64,000 nucleotides of DNA from Serratia sp. PL17. GTDB taxonomy: Bacteria > Pseudomonadota > Gammaproteobacteria > Enterobacterales > Enterobacteriaceae. Both the position numbers and the translations under genes were made by a program. This document shows positions 16,520 to 25,604 of this stretch, piece by piece (the first letter of the stretch is position 1; each line of letters begins with the position of its first letter). The notes beneath the pieces were generated by a model that was not told where the DNA came from, did not search any database, and worked only from the letters and a program-made list of their open reading frames with translations. Location: the NCBI RefSeq assembly GCF_017832355.1, contig NZ_JAFIBY010000001.1, positions 1,364,001 through 1,428,000 on the forward strand, written 5' to 3'.

Positions 16520-17503
16520 ATGAATAAATCTGAGTCGACCCCAGATGCCCGTTTCCTGAATTTACCCGCGGGCTATTTTGGCATGGTATTGGGTATCATT
16601 GGCGCAGGCTTTGGGTGGCGTTATGCCGCCACTATTCTGCCTGTCCCCGCTCTCGTCGGTGAAGGACTGGTGGTCATCGCTACCCTCATCTGGTTTCTAT
16701 TGAGCTGCGCTTTTATATACCGGTTATGGCGTTTTCCTCTCAGCGTGAAAGCCGAGATTAAACATCCTCTCATGAGCAGCTATGTCAGTTTGTTCCCTGC
16801 CACGACTATTTTGGTCTCCATTGGCATTGTGCCCTGGTGGCGTTCACTCGCCGTCGCTATGTTCACGGTGGGGGCCGTGGCGCAACTGAGCTATGCCGCC
16901 TGGCAAAGTGCCGGCCTGTGGCGAGGAACACACCCTGCTGAAGCCACTACCCCTGGGCTCTACTTACCCACTGTCGCCAATAACTTTATCAGTTGCATGG
17001 CTTGCGGAGCACTGGGGTTCCAGGATCTGGGTCTGCTGTTCCTCGGGGCGGGTGTCCTTTCCTGGCTGAGCCTGGAACCGGCTATTTTACAGCGCCTGCG
17101 CAGTCACGGGGAAATGCCGGAACCGGTACGGCTTTCTCTTGGTATTCAACTGGCACCGGCGTTGGTCGCCTGTAGCGCCTGGCTGGCGGTTAATGGCGGT
17201 GAGGCGGACGTACTGGCCAAAATGCTTTTTGGCTACGGTCTGCTGCAGCTGTTGTTTATGGTCCGCCTGTTTCCCTGGTATCTGAAAGGCCCCTTTAATC
17301 CCGCATTCTGGAGCTTTTCATTCGGGCTTTCTGCGCTCGCCACAACCGCCCTGCATTTGGGGCATGCCAGTCACGGGGGGATATTACCCACCCTCGCCTT
17401 GCCCCTTTTCATCTTCAGCAATGTTCTGATCGGCCTGTTATTCGTTCGTACACTGATTTTGCTGTTTCAGGGTGACTTACTGAAATACGCTAAACATCCC
17501 TGA
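16520..17503 (+). CDS. tehA: TehA, TDT-family (SLAC1-like) inner-membrane channel/transporter
   Basis: A 327-residue ten-helix membrane protein nearly identical over long stretches to E. coli Teh[54 protein letters not shown] and [23 protein letters not shown]1 proteins conduct anions or C4-dicarboxylates; overexpressed TehA gives tellurite resistance. There is no clear Shine-Dalgarno before the ATG. In E. coli tehB, a SAM-dependent methyltransferase, follows directly; here a LysR gene on the other strand follows within 20 bp, so tehA stands alone. Confidence 0.95.
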   Translation: MNKSESTPDARFLNLPAGYFGMVLGIIGAGFGWRYAATILPVPALVGEGLVVIATLIWFLLSCAFIYRLWRFPLSVKAEIKHPLMSSYVSLFPATTILVSIGIVPWWRSLAVAMFTVGAVAQLSYAAWQSAGLWRGTHPAEATTPGLYLPTVANNFISCMACGALGFQDLGLLFLGAGVLSWLSLEPAILQRLRSHGEMPEPVRLSLGIQLAPALVACSAWLAVNGGEADVLAKMLFGYGLLQLLFMVRLFPWYLKGPFNPAFWSFSFGLSALATTALHLGHASHGGILPTLALPLFIFSNVLIGLLFVRTLILLFQGDLLKYAKHP

Positions 17504-17520
17504 AGGCAAGGAGCAGGCTC

Positions 17521-18417
17521 TCAGCTTACCGACGCGACGATATGTTCGCGCAACCATTGGTGTGCCGGGTCACGGTGGGAACGCTCATGCCACAGCATTG
17601 CCATTTCGAACCCCGGAATCTCAACGGGCGGTTCAACGACCTGCAAGGCGCTATTATTACGCACCAGGCGTGCAGGCAGCATCGCCACCAGCTCTGAGCT
17701 TGCCAACACCGACATCACAAACAGGAAGTGTGGCACAGAGAGCACGACTCTTCGGCTTAACCCGGCGTCTGCCAGCACGTTATCCGTCACACCGAAAAAC
17801 CCCCCGCCGTCCGGCGACACCATGACATGCTCCAGCATGCAAAACTGGGCCAGTGACGGCGTTTTTTGCAAGCCTGGGTGCCCCGCACGACCGACCAGCA
17901 CATAACGTTCACTAAACAGGATCCGCTGACGCAGATTAGGCGGTGAGCCTTCACGCGTATGGAAAGCCAAATCAATCTCCCCCAGTTCTGCCTGTTTCGC
18001 AATGCGTGACGGTGCCGTTTCAATCACAGCCAAGCGGCTATGCGGCGCCGCGGTGCGTAAGCCAAGCAACGACGGTTGAACAATGGTCGATTCACCGTAA
18101 TCAAAAGCGGCCACGCGCCAGATGTTGTCCGCAACCTGAGGATCAAAGGGTTTCGCAGGTGATACTGCGCGGTACAGGGCTTCAAGCGCCAGACGCAAAG
18201 GTTCGCGCAATGCATCGCCACGCGCGGTCGGTCGCATTCCGCGTGGCCCAGGCAGCAGCAAAGGATCGTTAAAAATATCCCTAAGCTTGGCAAGATGAAC
18301 GCTGACAGAAGGTTGGGAAAGGTTCAGTCGCAGCGCCGCACGGGTCACATTATGTTCAGCAAGCAAAGTATCCAGCGTGACCAGCAAATTAAGATCCAGT
18401 CGTCTGATATTATCCAT
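17521..18417 (-). CDS. LysR-family transcriptional regulator
   Basis: A 298-residue LysR protein with the HTH at about residues 5-65 (LDLNLLVTLDTLLAEHNVTR, then LNLSQPSVSVHLAKLRDIF) and the usual effector-binding domain. The opening MDNIRRLDLNLL resembles the NodD/LinR branch. It is divergent from the quinone reductase-like gene at 18504 and shares with it an 85-bp interval containing a perfect 11+11-bp palindrome, so it very likely controls that gene and itself. The effector is unknown, perhaps a quinone or electrophile. Confidence 0.93.
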   Translation of the reverse strand: MDNIRRLDLNLLVTLDTLLAEHNVTRAALRLNLSQPSVSVHLAKLRDIFNDPLLLPGPRGMRPTARGDALREPLRLALEALYRAVSPAKPFDPQVADNIWRVAAFDYGESTIVQPSLLGLRTAAPHSRLAVIETAPSRIAKQAELGEIDLAFHTREGSPPNLRQRILFSERYVLVGRAGHPGLQKTPSLAQFCMLEHVMVSPDGGGFFGVTDNVLADAGLSRRVVLSVPHFLFVMSVLASSELVAMLPARLVRNNSALQVVEPPVEIPGFEMAMLWHERSHRDPAHQWLREHIVASVS

Positions 18418-18430
18418 GGTAATACCTATA

Positions 18431-18454
18431 ATATTAGAAATTCATTTCTAATAT
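18431..18454. promoter_or_regulatory. Palindromic LysR operator
   Basis: Arms ATATTAGAAAT and ATTTCTAATAT flank a 2-bp centre and are perfectly complementary. The site lies between the divergent LysR and oxidoreductase genes and overlaps a TATAAT-like sequence at 18427-18432. A T-N11-A pattern is present, as expected for LysR binding. The regulator assignment is inferred from position. Confidence 0.75.
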
Positions 18455-18503
18455 AGCTGACAACAGCCTACTCTGGCCTCCATCAATTACTGGAGGTCCT
18501 ACA

Positions 18504-19280
18504 ATGAACGTCTTACTCGTCTATGCTCACCCTGAACCGCAGTCACTGAATGGTTCACTCAAAACGTTTTCAATCCAACATCTCAAGGCCGCAGGCCACG
18601 AAGTTAAGGTGTCTGATCTGTACGCCATGCAGTGGAAAGCCACGCTTGACGCAGACGACAGTACAGCAGAACCCGGTGCGCGTTTTGATCCCTCCAGGGA
18701 TTCTCAACATGCGTTTGCTCAAGGCCTGCAGAGTATGGACATCACACTTGAGCAGGAAAAACTGCGCTGGGCAGATACCGTTATCCTGCAGTTTCCACTG
18801 TGGTGGTTCTCAATGCCGGCGATCCTTAAAGGCTGGGTTGAGCGCGTCTATGCTTATGGATTTGCCTATGGCGTGGGAGAACACTCCGACTCACGTTGGG
18901 GAGATCGTTACGGTGAAGGAACCCTGGCTGGCAAACGCGCAATGTTGATTGTGACGACTGGGGGATGGGAGTCTCATTACGCGGCTCGGGGTATCAACGG
19001 CCCAATCGATGACATTCTGTTCCCTATTCAGCATGGGATTTTGCATTACCCGGGCTTCGACGTGTTACCCCCCTTCGTCATTTATCGTACCGGCCGAATC
19101 GACGAGGCTCGATTTGCCCAGATTAGCCACGCGCTGGGGCAACGTCTGGACAACTTAGGGCAAACCGCTCCCATTCCTTTCCGCCGTCAGAATGCCGGTG
19201 AATATGATATCCCGGCATTAACGCTGAAACCCGACATTGCCCCTGAGCGGGTGGGGTTTAGTGCGCACATCGAATCGTGA
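18504..19280 (+). CDS. NAD(P)H-dependent oxidoreductase, NQO1/MdaB-like flavodoxin fold
   Basis: A 258-residue flavoprotein of the NAD(P)H quinone reductase family. Markers are the N-terminal flavin-phosphate loop LLVYAHPEPQSLNGSL, the central LQFPLWWFSMPAILKGWVER and LIVTTGGWES. It likely reduces quinones or nitro compounds with two electrons, avoiding radical formation. GGAGG precedes the ATG. It is controlled, by context, by the divergent LysR gene. A second, unrelated-in-detail enzyme of the same fold follows at 19318 on the other strand with an HxlR regulator. Confidence 0.9.
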   Translation: MNVLLVYAHPEPQSLNGSLKTFSIQHLKAAGHEVKVSDLYAMQWKATLDADDSTAEPGARFDPSRDSQHAFAQGLQSMDITLEQEKLRWADTVILQFPLWWFSMPAILKGWVERVYAYGFAYGVGEHSDSRWGDRYGEGTLAGKRAMLIVTTGGWESHYAARGINGPIDDILFPIQHGILHYPGFDVLPPFVIYRTGRIDEARFAQISHALGQRLDNLGQTAPIPFRRQNAGEYDIPALTLKPDIAPERVGFSAHIES

Positions 19281-19317
19281 TGACGTGCACCCTATTTAGG
19301 GTACTGTGCATCGTATA

Positions 19318-19872
19318 TTACGCCATATGAGCAATAAATGACCGATAGCCCGTAGCGCTGCGGGTAATGTCGTTATTATTCAATTTATCCGCAGCAACAT
19401 CCGATGCCGACTCTGTTCCGTAGAACGCATAATACGCACTATATTTCGCACTTACATAGTTAATGGTTATTTCAAATGGCCGTAAGACGTCGTCCAGTGC
19501 GTATTTATAGCGCCCCGAGGTTGAATAGTCCTGCTCCCTGATACCGGCGGTCACTGCTAATGCGACTTTACGATCCTTCATCTTATAACCGCTGCCGGAT
19601 CCATAGGCCCAGCCGTAGGTGAGCACATCGTCAAGCCACTTCTTCAGCAACGGCGGTGAGCTGAACCAGTAAACCGGAAACTGCAACACGATTTTTTCAT
19701 GTGCTTCAATAAGTTGCTGTTCTTTCTCAACGTTAATCTTCCAGTCGGGGTAAGTATTATATAATTCATGAACGGTATAGAGTTCAGGATATTTACGTAA
19801 CTCCGTCAGCCAGGCCTTATTTATCACTGAACTCTCTATATCAGGATGTGCAACCACCACCAGCGTTTTCAT
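19318..19872 (-). CDS. NAD(P)H oxidoreductase, KefF/YwrO-like flavodoxin fold
   Basis: A 184-residue flavodoxin-fold reductase with the motifs LVVVAHPDIESSVINKAW, VLQFPVYWFSSPPLLKKW and TYGWAYGSG. The length fits the KefF/YwrO/MdaB group, which reduces quinones or electrophiles. It is divergent from an HxlR-type regulator (start 19979), a common pairing in electrophile-response systems such as YodB/CatR. A partly symmetric sequence in the 106-bp interval (GTAAAGT and CCTTAAC, 19930-19948) could be the operator but is imperfect. Its 3' end faces the end of the previous oxidoreductase. Confidence 0.9.
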   Translation of the reverse strand: MKTLVVVAHPDIESSVINKAWLTELRKYPELYTVHELYNTYPDWKINVEKEQQLIEAHEKIVLQFPVYWFSSPPLLKKWLDDVLTYGWAYGSGSGYKMKDRKVALAVTAGIREQDYSTSGRYKYALDDVLRPFEITINYVSAKYSAYYAFYGTESASDVAADKLNNNDITRSATGYRSFIAHMA

Positions 19873-19978
19873 TTGATTTATTCCTTTGGATTAGTTCACT
19901 GGGGGTATCATATGTTATGCTTTTTTAATGTAAAGTACGCACCTTAACGATATATACTAACCCGCAGGATAGTATCAA

Positions 19979-20341
19979 ATGCCAAATAACGAAATATGCA
20001 GCCCGACAGGCGTTAGCCTTGAAGAGACCGGATATGGCTATACGCTGTCGGTGATCAGCGGGAAATATAAAATGATAATTATGTATTGGCTTGCGCAGTA
20101 TAAGCCGGTTCTCAGGTTCAATGAGCTCCAACGCTGTATTGGCACTATTTCGTATAAAACGCTCAGTGCGACGCTAAAAGAGATGGAAAAAGACGGTATT
20201 ATCTCCAGAAAGGAATATCCGCAGATCCCCCCCAAAGTTGAGTACAGCCTTTCAGCACGTGGACGCTCATTGATCCCTATCATCGATCTACTCTGTGCTT
20301 GGGGAGAGGAACACCGCGAGCCTCCTAAGAACGGCGAATAA
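19979..20341 (+). CDS. HxlR-family winged-helix regulator
   Basis: A 120-residue HxlR/YodB-type regulator with the winged helix at about residues 20-100: ISGKYKMIIMYWLAQYKPVLRF cut by family pattern, then FNELQRCIGTISYKTLSATL and the wing KVEYSLSARG. The cysteine near the N-terminus (EICSP) could act as a redox sensor, as in YodB; that is inference. It is divergent from the flavodoxin-fold oxidoreductase. Its last 17 bases overlap the convergent MarR-GNAT gene. Confidence 0.92.
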   Translation: MPNNEICSPTGVSLEETGYGYTLSVISGKYKMIIMYWLAQYKPVLRFNELQRCIGTISYKTLSATLKEMEKDGIISRKEYPQIPPKVEYSLSARGRSLIPIIDLLCAWGEEHREPPKNGE

Positions 20342-21278
20342 ATCGCTGTTCCGTCATCTGCTGCCCCCATTGTGTACCCGGTTGTTCATCTGTAAGCACA
20401 AAACCGACGCCTTCATACAGGTGCCGGGCAGCATCCAGTCCTTTGAACGTCCAAAGGTGTGTTTCATCAAAGCCTTGCTCGTCACAAAAACTAACGGCAT
20501 GGTTCAAAAGCTGACGGCCAACACCACGACCGCGTAAACTGTCATCAATAATGAAAGCGCGCAAATGAGCGCGGTTATCCCCCAACCTTTCACCATCAAT
20601 GGAAACAGAACCAACGATACGATCCCCGCTCAATGCGGACCAGGTTTGGTTCTGTGGATGTGACAGTCGGTTCGCGAGCTCGGACAGCATCGAACCGACG
20701 GTAGCTTCAAAGAAGGCACCGAAACCCACCGCACGTGAATAATATTGCATGTGCATTTCCAGCGCTCTGCCGACAAATCCGGGCAGATAACCGCTCACGA
20801 TCTCGATAGGTGGAACAGCAACCGATGCTTCACCCAATCGATGTGCCCGCAGCGAAGCGGCATAATGCTGTAACCCCTCGGCAATGCCGGCACTGGCCCC
20901 AACCGGCAGCTTTTCCAGGGCGTTAAGTACCTGATGTTCGGCAAATCTATTGATCCCTGCCAGGGTCTTGCGCCCTTTTTCCGTTAACCGCAGTATCTTT
21001 TCTCGTGCGTCCCGCTCACTGGGCTGTGTGACCAGTTCTCCGGTTTTGATCAACTTGTTCAACATGCGGCTGACGCTGGATTTCTCCAGATTGAGTACGC
21101 TACAAAGTTCTGCCGCAGTATCTACATGCCGATCCCCGATTTCAATCAATGCATGCACGGCTGAAGGCGGCAGATCTGTCCCTGCAAGGGTACTGCCCAT
21201 AAAACCCAATTCACGCACTAAGTGGCGGGATGCATCCCTGATGGGGTGTAAATACGGACTGGATTGCGTTATCGACAT
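20325..21278 (-). CDS. MarR-type regulator fused to GNAT acetyltransferase
   Basis: A 317-residue fusion. Residues about 1-150 are a MarR winged helix (VLNLEKSSVSRMLNKLIKTG and the wing SERDAREKILRLTEKG). Residues about 160-317 are a GNAT domain with the acetyl-CoA loop RAFIIDDSLRGRGVGRQLL and the late motif ARHLYEGVGF. Such fusions are known but poorly understood; they may sense acetyl-CoA or a small amine. I start it at ATG 21278 (MSITQSS); an ATG at 21314 lies within the operator. A 37-bp near-perfect palindrome sits eight bases upstream, so autorepression is likely. Confidence 0.9.
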   Translation of the reverse strand: MSITQSSPYLHPIRDASRHLVRELGFMGSTLAGTDLPPSAVHALIEIGDRHVDTAAELCSVLNLEKSSVSRMLNKLIKTGELVTQPSERDAREKILRLTEKGRKTLAGINRFAEHQVLNALEKLPVGASAGIAEGLQHYAASLRAHRLGEASVAVPPIEIVSGYLPGFVGRALEMHMQYYSRAVGFGAFFEATVGSMLSELANRLSHPQNQTWSALSGDRIVGSVSIDGERLGDNRAHLRAFIIDDSLRGRGVGRQLLNHAVSFCDEQGFDETHLWTFKGLDAARHLYEGVGFVLTDEQPGTQWGQQMTEQRFIRRS

Positions 21279-21285
21279 GATTGGC

Positions 21286-21322
21286 ACTCTGATATAGTTG
21301 TATTGTACAACCATATCAGAGT
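21286..21322. promoter_or_regulatory. Extended MarR operator at the start of the MarR-GNAT gene
   Basis: Two 17-bp arms around a TTG centre, complementary at 16 of 17 positions: outer arms ACTCTGATAT / ATATCAGAGT, inner arms GTTGTA / TACAAC. The site overlaps the promoter and ends eight bases from ATG 21278, a position suited to repressing the gene. Binding by the adjacent MarR domain is inferred. Confidence 0.8.
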
Positions 21323-21434
21323 TATTCAGGAATTCAAACAGCCGCTACGGCCGGAGAAAAAAATACACACGCAGTTATTCTGGCGCTGAGGACAGGGGTA
21401 AAGACGCTGGTTCAGGCGCAATCCCCCCTAAATA

Positions 21435-22067
21435 TTAGGCGGCGCCATCGCCTTTTTTTAGCTCTTTCAGGTATTTGTATACTGTCGCACGGCCGAGGGA
21501 TAACACGTTGGCGATATAATCGGCGGCACTTTTGGCTTTAAAGGCGCCTTCTTTATATAAATCGATCACCAGCTGCTTTTTCTGCTCGCGGGTTAAAGAC
21601 CCCAGCGATGTGTTTTGTTGACGAATCCACTCGTGCAGGAAGGTATTGATCTTCTCCTGCCAGTCATCTTTGAACAACTGTTGCGGCTGCGGCTGCAAGC
21701 GCGTGACCGACAAAAACATATCCAGTGCATTCCTGGCGTCTTCAAACATGGCGGTGCTCAGATTGATGCACAAGAGATAACGGGGGGATCCGTGCTCATC
21801 CCGGGCGGCAATACTCACCGAGCGCATTTTCTTGCCATCCCAATTGAGCTTTTCGTATGGGCCTGTGACCTGACCATCACTGTCGAGTTCAAAATCTTCC
21901 AGACCGGCGTCATCGCCTGGTTTGCGTTTTGACAGATTATTGGCAAGGTAGGCAATTTTGTTGGTTGAGACATCGTGTATCACCACTTCCACGTTAGGAA
22001 AAAACAGTGCAGCGATGCCGTCAGCGACTGACTGCAATAATTCAAGTTGGGACGTGGATTTCAACAC
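21435..22067 (-). CDS. YheO/DauR-like PAS-HTH regulator
   Basis: A 210-residue regulator: residues about 1-120 form the YheO-type PAS-like sensor domain (LFFPNVEVVIHDVSTNKIAY, then LCINLSTAMFEDAR), and residues about 150-205 form the HTH_22 domain (KSAADYIANVLSLGRATVYKYL). The family includes DauR, which controls D-arginine catabolism in Pseudomonas. Here it lies just downstream of a CycA-like D-amino-acid/glycine permease on the same strand (131-bp gap), which suggests it senses an amino acid and regulates that permease or the nearby glutamate dehydrogenase; that link is inferred. Confidence 0.88.
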   Translation of the reverse strand: MLKSTSQLELLQSVADGIAALFFPNVEVVIHDVSTNKIAYLANNLSKRKPGDDAGLEDFELDSDGQVTGPYEKLNWDGKKMRSVSIAARDEHGSPRYLLCINLSTAMFEDARNALDMFLSVTRLQPQPQQLFKDDWQEKINTFLHEWIRQQNTSLGSLTREQKKQLVIDLYKEGAFKAKSAADYIANVLSLGRATVYKYLKELKKGDGAA

Positions 22068-22198
22068 GTTGCTCTTTCTCCGTAGCGATTATGCCATGAT
22101 GACAGTGGTCAATTTCTATCATCCGGTCAGCCGCTTAGCATACCTTAGTTGCCATTGAATGCCGAGCAAGAGAACGGCATTCAACCCTCTGGCCAGGT

Positions 22199-23656
22199 TT
22201 ACTCTGCCTCTCTGCTGCGTTGATAAAACACGTAACCTTCCCGAGCCACGCTGTTTTTGATTCTGAAACGCCAGACGAGCGCCAGAGTGATAAACCACAG
22301 CGGCATACTGCAAAGAGCAATCAAGGTGTCACGGTCAAATATCATCAGTACCAGCGTGAAAGCAAAAAACGCCAGCGTCAGCCACGTCATGATCACCCCG
22401 CCAGGCATCTTAAAGCTAGAACGAGCGTGCAGCTCAGGTCGCTTTTTGCGGTAAACTAGATAGGCCACCAGGATCATGCCCCAGCTATACACCACCAGTA
22501 TCGCCGCCACGGTAGAGACAACGGTAAAAAGCGTCATCACATTTGGCATCAAAATGAGCAGCATTGTCCCCACTACCATGCAAAAACACGAGAACATCAG
22601 ACTGCGGATCGGAATGGCGGTATTGCGCGAAAGTATTTTGAACTGACCGTGTGCATGCTTTTCCATCGACAGGCCGTACAGCATACGCGTACTGGAATAC
22701 ACACCGCTGTTAGCCGAAGACATGGCCGATGTCAGGGCCACAAAGTTAATCACCGCAGCGGCGGCAGGTAAACCTGCCTGATCGAACAGCATAACGAACG
22801 GGCTGGTGTCCGGCGAAATATGGTCCCATGAGGTCACAGCGATGATCGCCAACATGGAAAACACATAGAAGATGATGATGCGCACCGGGATAACATTGAT
22901 CGCCTTAGGCAGCACCTTTTGCGGGTTTTTAGTCTCTGCCGACATGGTGCCCAGCAATTCGATGCCGGTGCAGGAGAAAATGGCAATCTGGAAGCCGGCA
23001 AAGAAGCCGAAAATACCGTGAGGCATAAAAATAGCGGGATCCGTGATGTTATTCACCGACGCTTTAACGCCGTCCGGCGAAGTCCAGCCAATGAAGACCA
23101 TCCAGGCTCCGGTAACGATCAACGCAATAATGGCGATCACTTTGATAATGGCAAACCAGAACTCTGCTTCACCAAACATCTTCACTGACAACATATTAAA
23201 CAGGCACAACAGCCCCAGCGTCAGTAAGGCAGGCAACCAGGGAGAGACCTCCGGATACCAATACTGCACGTAGCCACCGCATACCACCACGTCGGCAATG
23301 CACGTCACCACCCAACTCAACCAATAGGACCAACCGAGAAAGAAACTGGCTTTGGGCCCCAGGTATTCGGAAACAAAATCAGCAAACGAACGATAGTCGA
23401 GCTTGGTCAGCAACACTTCACCCATTGCCCGCATGACCATAAACATGAAGAAGCCGACGATGACATAAGTCAAAACGATAGACGTCCCAGAGAGCGCAAT
23501 AGTTTTGCCTGACCCCATAAACAAACCGGTGCCAATAGCGCCGCCAATGGAAATAAGTTGAATATGGCGTTCGCTTAAACCGCGGTGCAAAGTTTGGGCG
23601 CAGTCTGTCCCCTCGGTTGAAATGGCATTCAACCGATGTTGCTTACTTTTTGTCAT
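22199..23656 (-). CDS. CycA-like amino-acid permease (APC family)
   Basis: A 485-residue APC-superfamily symporter with 12 hydrophobic segments and the family hallmark IQLISIGGAIGTGLFMGSGK. It resembles CycA, the D-serine/D-alanine/glycine transporter (VIVGFFMFMVMRAMGE, SGVYSSTRMLYGLS, INFVALTSAMSSANSG), but differs enough that it is probably a paralogue. The ATG at 23656 is preceded by AGGT. It is followed by the YheO-like regulator. Together with DsdX it would give this organism two D-amino-acid-type importers within 20 kb. Exact substrate uncertain. Confidence 0.88.
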   Translation of the reverse strand: MTKSKQHRLNAISTEGTDCAQTLHRGLSERHIQLISIGGAIGTGLFMGSGKTIALSGTSIVLTYVIVGFFMFMVMRAMGEVLLTKLDYRSFADFVSEYLGPKASFFLGWSYWLSWVVTCIADVVVCGGYVQYWYPEVSPWLPALLTLGLLCLFNMLSVKMFGEAEFWFAIIKVIAIIALIVTGAWMVFIGWTSPDGVKASVNNITDPAIFMPHGIFGFFAGFQIAIFSCTGIELLGTMSAETKNPQKVLPKAINVIPVRIIIFYVFSMLAIIAVTSWDHISPDTSPFVMLFDQAGLPAAAAVINFVALTSAMSSANSGVYSSTRMLYGLSMEKHAHGQFKILSRNTAIPIRSLMFSCFCMVVGTMLLILMPNVMTLFTVVSTVAAILVVYSWGMILVAYLVYRKKRPELHARSSFKMPGGVIMTWLTLAFFAFTLVLMIFDRDTLIALCSMPLWFITLALVWRFRIKNSVAREGYVFYQRSREAE

Positions 23657-24274
23657 GGTGTTACCTGTCCGTCATTAAGGCGATTAAGCAGCTTGTACCG
23701 CTGCATCAGGAGTGAAACGCACCGGGCGTTTTACCGGCAAAAAAGAAATTCAGGCAAAACGAAGCCCGCCCTTTTGTTAAAGGGAAGTAAATATCTGTGC
23801 ACATCTGAAAACGGCTATTGGAACTGCGCTGTCGCCCACATTTAGCATGCGAGGCATGAGCGTGGCGGGTAATTGCTTTACTATCAGATTGTTATAAATA
23901 TTCTCGTTCAGAAAAAAAACGCTGCAAGCGCCGATTTAACATGAATTTAACTCTGGCGTCAGGAAACGGCATTGTCAACACGACACTTAAATAAAATGAA
24001 ACTTTTTGATCACATTCAAGGTTCTGAAAAATAGATAAAAACGGGTTTTATGCATTTTTTATGCATAAAGCATGCGTAGTCAGCTAACCGCTTCTGAAAA
24101 AGTAATTAACTATTCATTTTTACGGCTCAAAACCCGCTGGCAACCGGCTTCCAGCCCGATGATGGGGGCTAACAAGCGGCATTTTTAATGGTAAATTTAG
24201 CGTCGCAAAAGTGTTATGCACTTAGTAATCCACGGTTAAACAAAATAAATACCTCTATATAAAAAAGGTTGGTT
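23657..24274. promoter_or_regulatory. Divergent control region of permease and glutamate dehydrogenase
   Basis: About 620 non-coding bases. At 24047-24069 there is a perfect inverted repeat TTTATGCAT / ATGCATAAA around TTTTT, AT-rich and about 205 bp before the gdh start. It could bind a regulator or be a hairpin. I see no gene in this interval and cannot assign the -10/-35 elements with confidence. Confidence 0.5.
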
Positions 24275-25549
24275 ATGGAAAAGCTATCCTACGCTTCAGA
24301 AAGCAGCACAACGGCCTGGGCCACCTATCTGCAACAAATCGACCGCGTTGCGCCTTACCTCGGTGATCTGTCGCGTTGGGTCGATACCCTGCGTCACCCT
24401 AAGCGTGCGCTGATTGTCGACATCCCTCTGCAGATGGACGACGGTTCAATCCGCCACTTCGAAGGTTTCCGCGTTCAGCACAACCTGTCGCGCGGCCCGG
24501 GTAAAGGCGGGATCCGCTACCATCCAGACGTTGACCTCGATGAAGTTATGGCGCTGTCAGCCTGGATGACCATCAAATGTGCGGCGGTCAACCTGCCATA
24601 CGGTGGTGCCAAGGGGGGGATCCGCGTCGATCCTTTCAAACTGTCTGAAGGCGAGCTGGAAAGATTGACCCGCCGCTACACCAGCGAAATCGGCTTTATC
24701 ATCGGTCCACAGAAAGATATCCCTGCACCAGACGTGGGTACCAACTCTAAAGTGATGGCCTGGATGATGGATACCTACTCCATGAACCACGGCACCACTA
24801 TCACCGGCGTAGTCACCGGAAAACCTATCCATCTGGGCGGGTCTCTGGGGCGTGAAAAAGCGACGGGTCGCGGTGTGTTCGTGACAGGTTGTGAAGTGGC
24901 CAAGCGTTTGGGCGTGCAAATCGAAGGTGCCAAAGTTGCGGTTCAAGGCTTTGGTAACGTAGGTAGCGAAGCAGCCCGCCTGTTTGTTGGTATCGGCGCG
25001 CGTGTGGTGGTTATTCAGGACCACTCGGCAACGCTGTTCAACGCTAACGGCATCGATCTGGCTGCATTGACCGAATGGCAAGCCAAGAACAAGCAGATCG
25101 CCGGTTTCCCTGGCGCGAGCGAGATCGAAAGCGAAGCATTCTGGTCTGTTGATATGGACATTCTGATCCCCGCGGCGCTGGAAGGCCAGATTACCCGTCA
25201 ACGTGCAGAAATTCTCACTGCCAAGCTGGTTCTGGAAGGTGCTAACGGCCCAACCTACCCAGATGCGGACGACGTTCTGCGTTCACGCAACATTACCGTT
25301 GTACCTGACGTTATTTGTAATGCCGGCGGCGTAACCGTGAGTTACTTCGAGTGGGTACAGGACATGGCCAGCTACTTCTGGAGCGAGAGCGAGATCAACG
25401 AGCGTATGGACAAAATCATGACCGACGCTATGGTCCACGTTTGGAACAAGTCAGAAGAGAAAGAGTGCAGCCTGCGCACCGCGGCTTATATCGTCGCTTG
25501 TGAGCGCATCCTGACCGCCCGTAAAGAGCGTGGCATTTACCCAGGTTAA
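24275..25549 (+). CDS. Glutamate dehydrogenase, catabolic RocG/GudB type
   Basis: A 424-residue hexameric-type Glu dehydrogenase that converts glutamate to 2-oxoglutarate and ammonia. Visible motifs are the substrate lysine region ([18 protein letters not shown]), the catalytic-lysine segment [15 protein letters not shown], the aspartate motif [13 protein letters not shown] and the dinucleotide loop [12 protein letters not shown]. Length and sequence fit the NAD-preferring group rather than the 447-residue NADP enzyme GdhA of E. coli; the coenzyme is inferred. The start at ATG 24275 has AAGG six bases upstream. Codon use is strongly biased (few rare codons), suggesting high expression. Confidence 0.94.
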   Translation: MEKLSYASESSTTAWATYLQQIDRVAPYLGDLSRWVDTLRHPKRALIVDIPLQMDDGSIRHFEGFRVQHNLSRGPGKGGIRYHPDVDLDEVMALSAWMTIKCAAVNLPYGGAKGGIRVDPFKLSEGELERLTRRYTSEIGFIIGPQKDIPAPDVGTNSKVMAWMMDTYSMNHGTTITGVVTGKPIHLGGSLGREKATGRGVFVTGCEVAKRLGVQIEGAKVAVQGFGNVGSEAARLFVGIGARVVVIQDHSATLFNANGIDLAALTEWQAKNKQIAGFPGASEIESEAFWSVDMDILIPAALEGQITRQRAEILTAKLVLEGANGPTYPDADDVLRSRNITVVPDVICNAGGVTVSYFEWVQDMASYFWSESEINERMDKIMTDAMVHVWNKSEEKECSLRTAAYIVACERILTARKERGIYPG

Positions 25550-25559
25550 TGCATTATTC

Positions 25560-25592
25560 ATCCCGGCTTGCTTTGCAGGCCGGGATTCTTTC
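25560..25592 (+). terminator. Terminator of the glutamate dehydrogenase gene
   Basis: Stem ATCCCGGC / GCCGGGAT with an 11-nt loop, ten bases after the stop codon, followed by TCTTTC. A reasonable intrinsic terminator, also facing the convergent ligase gene. Confidence 0.7.
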
Positions 25593-25604
25593 ATGAGCCT
25601 CCCT

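Noticed and set aside
17504..17520. tehB expected after tehA
   Set aside because: The bases after tehA lead directly into a LysR gene on the other strand; no methyltransferase frame follows.
24557..25201. A 214-codon minus-strand frame inside glutamate dehydrogenase
   Set aside because: Shadow of a highly biased coding sequence; the translation has no family pattern.
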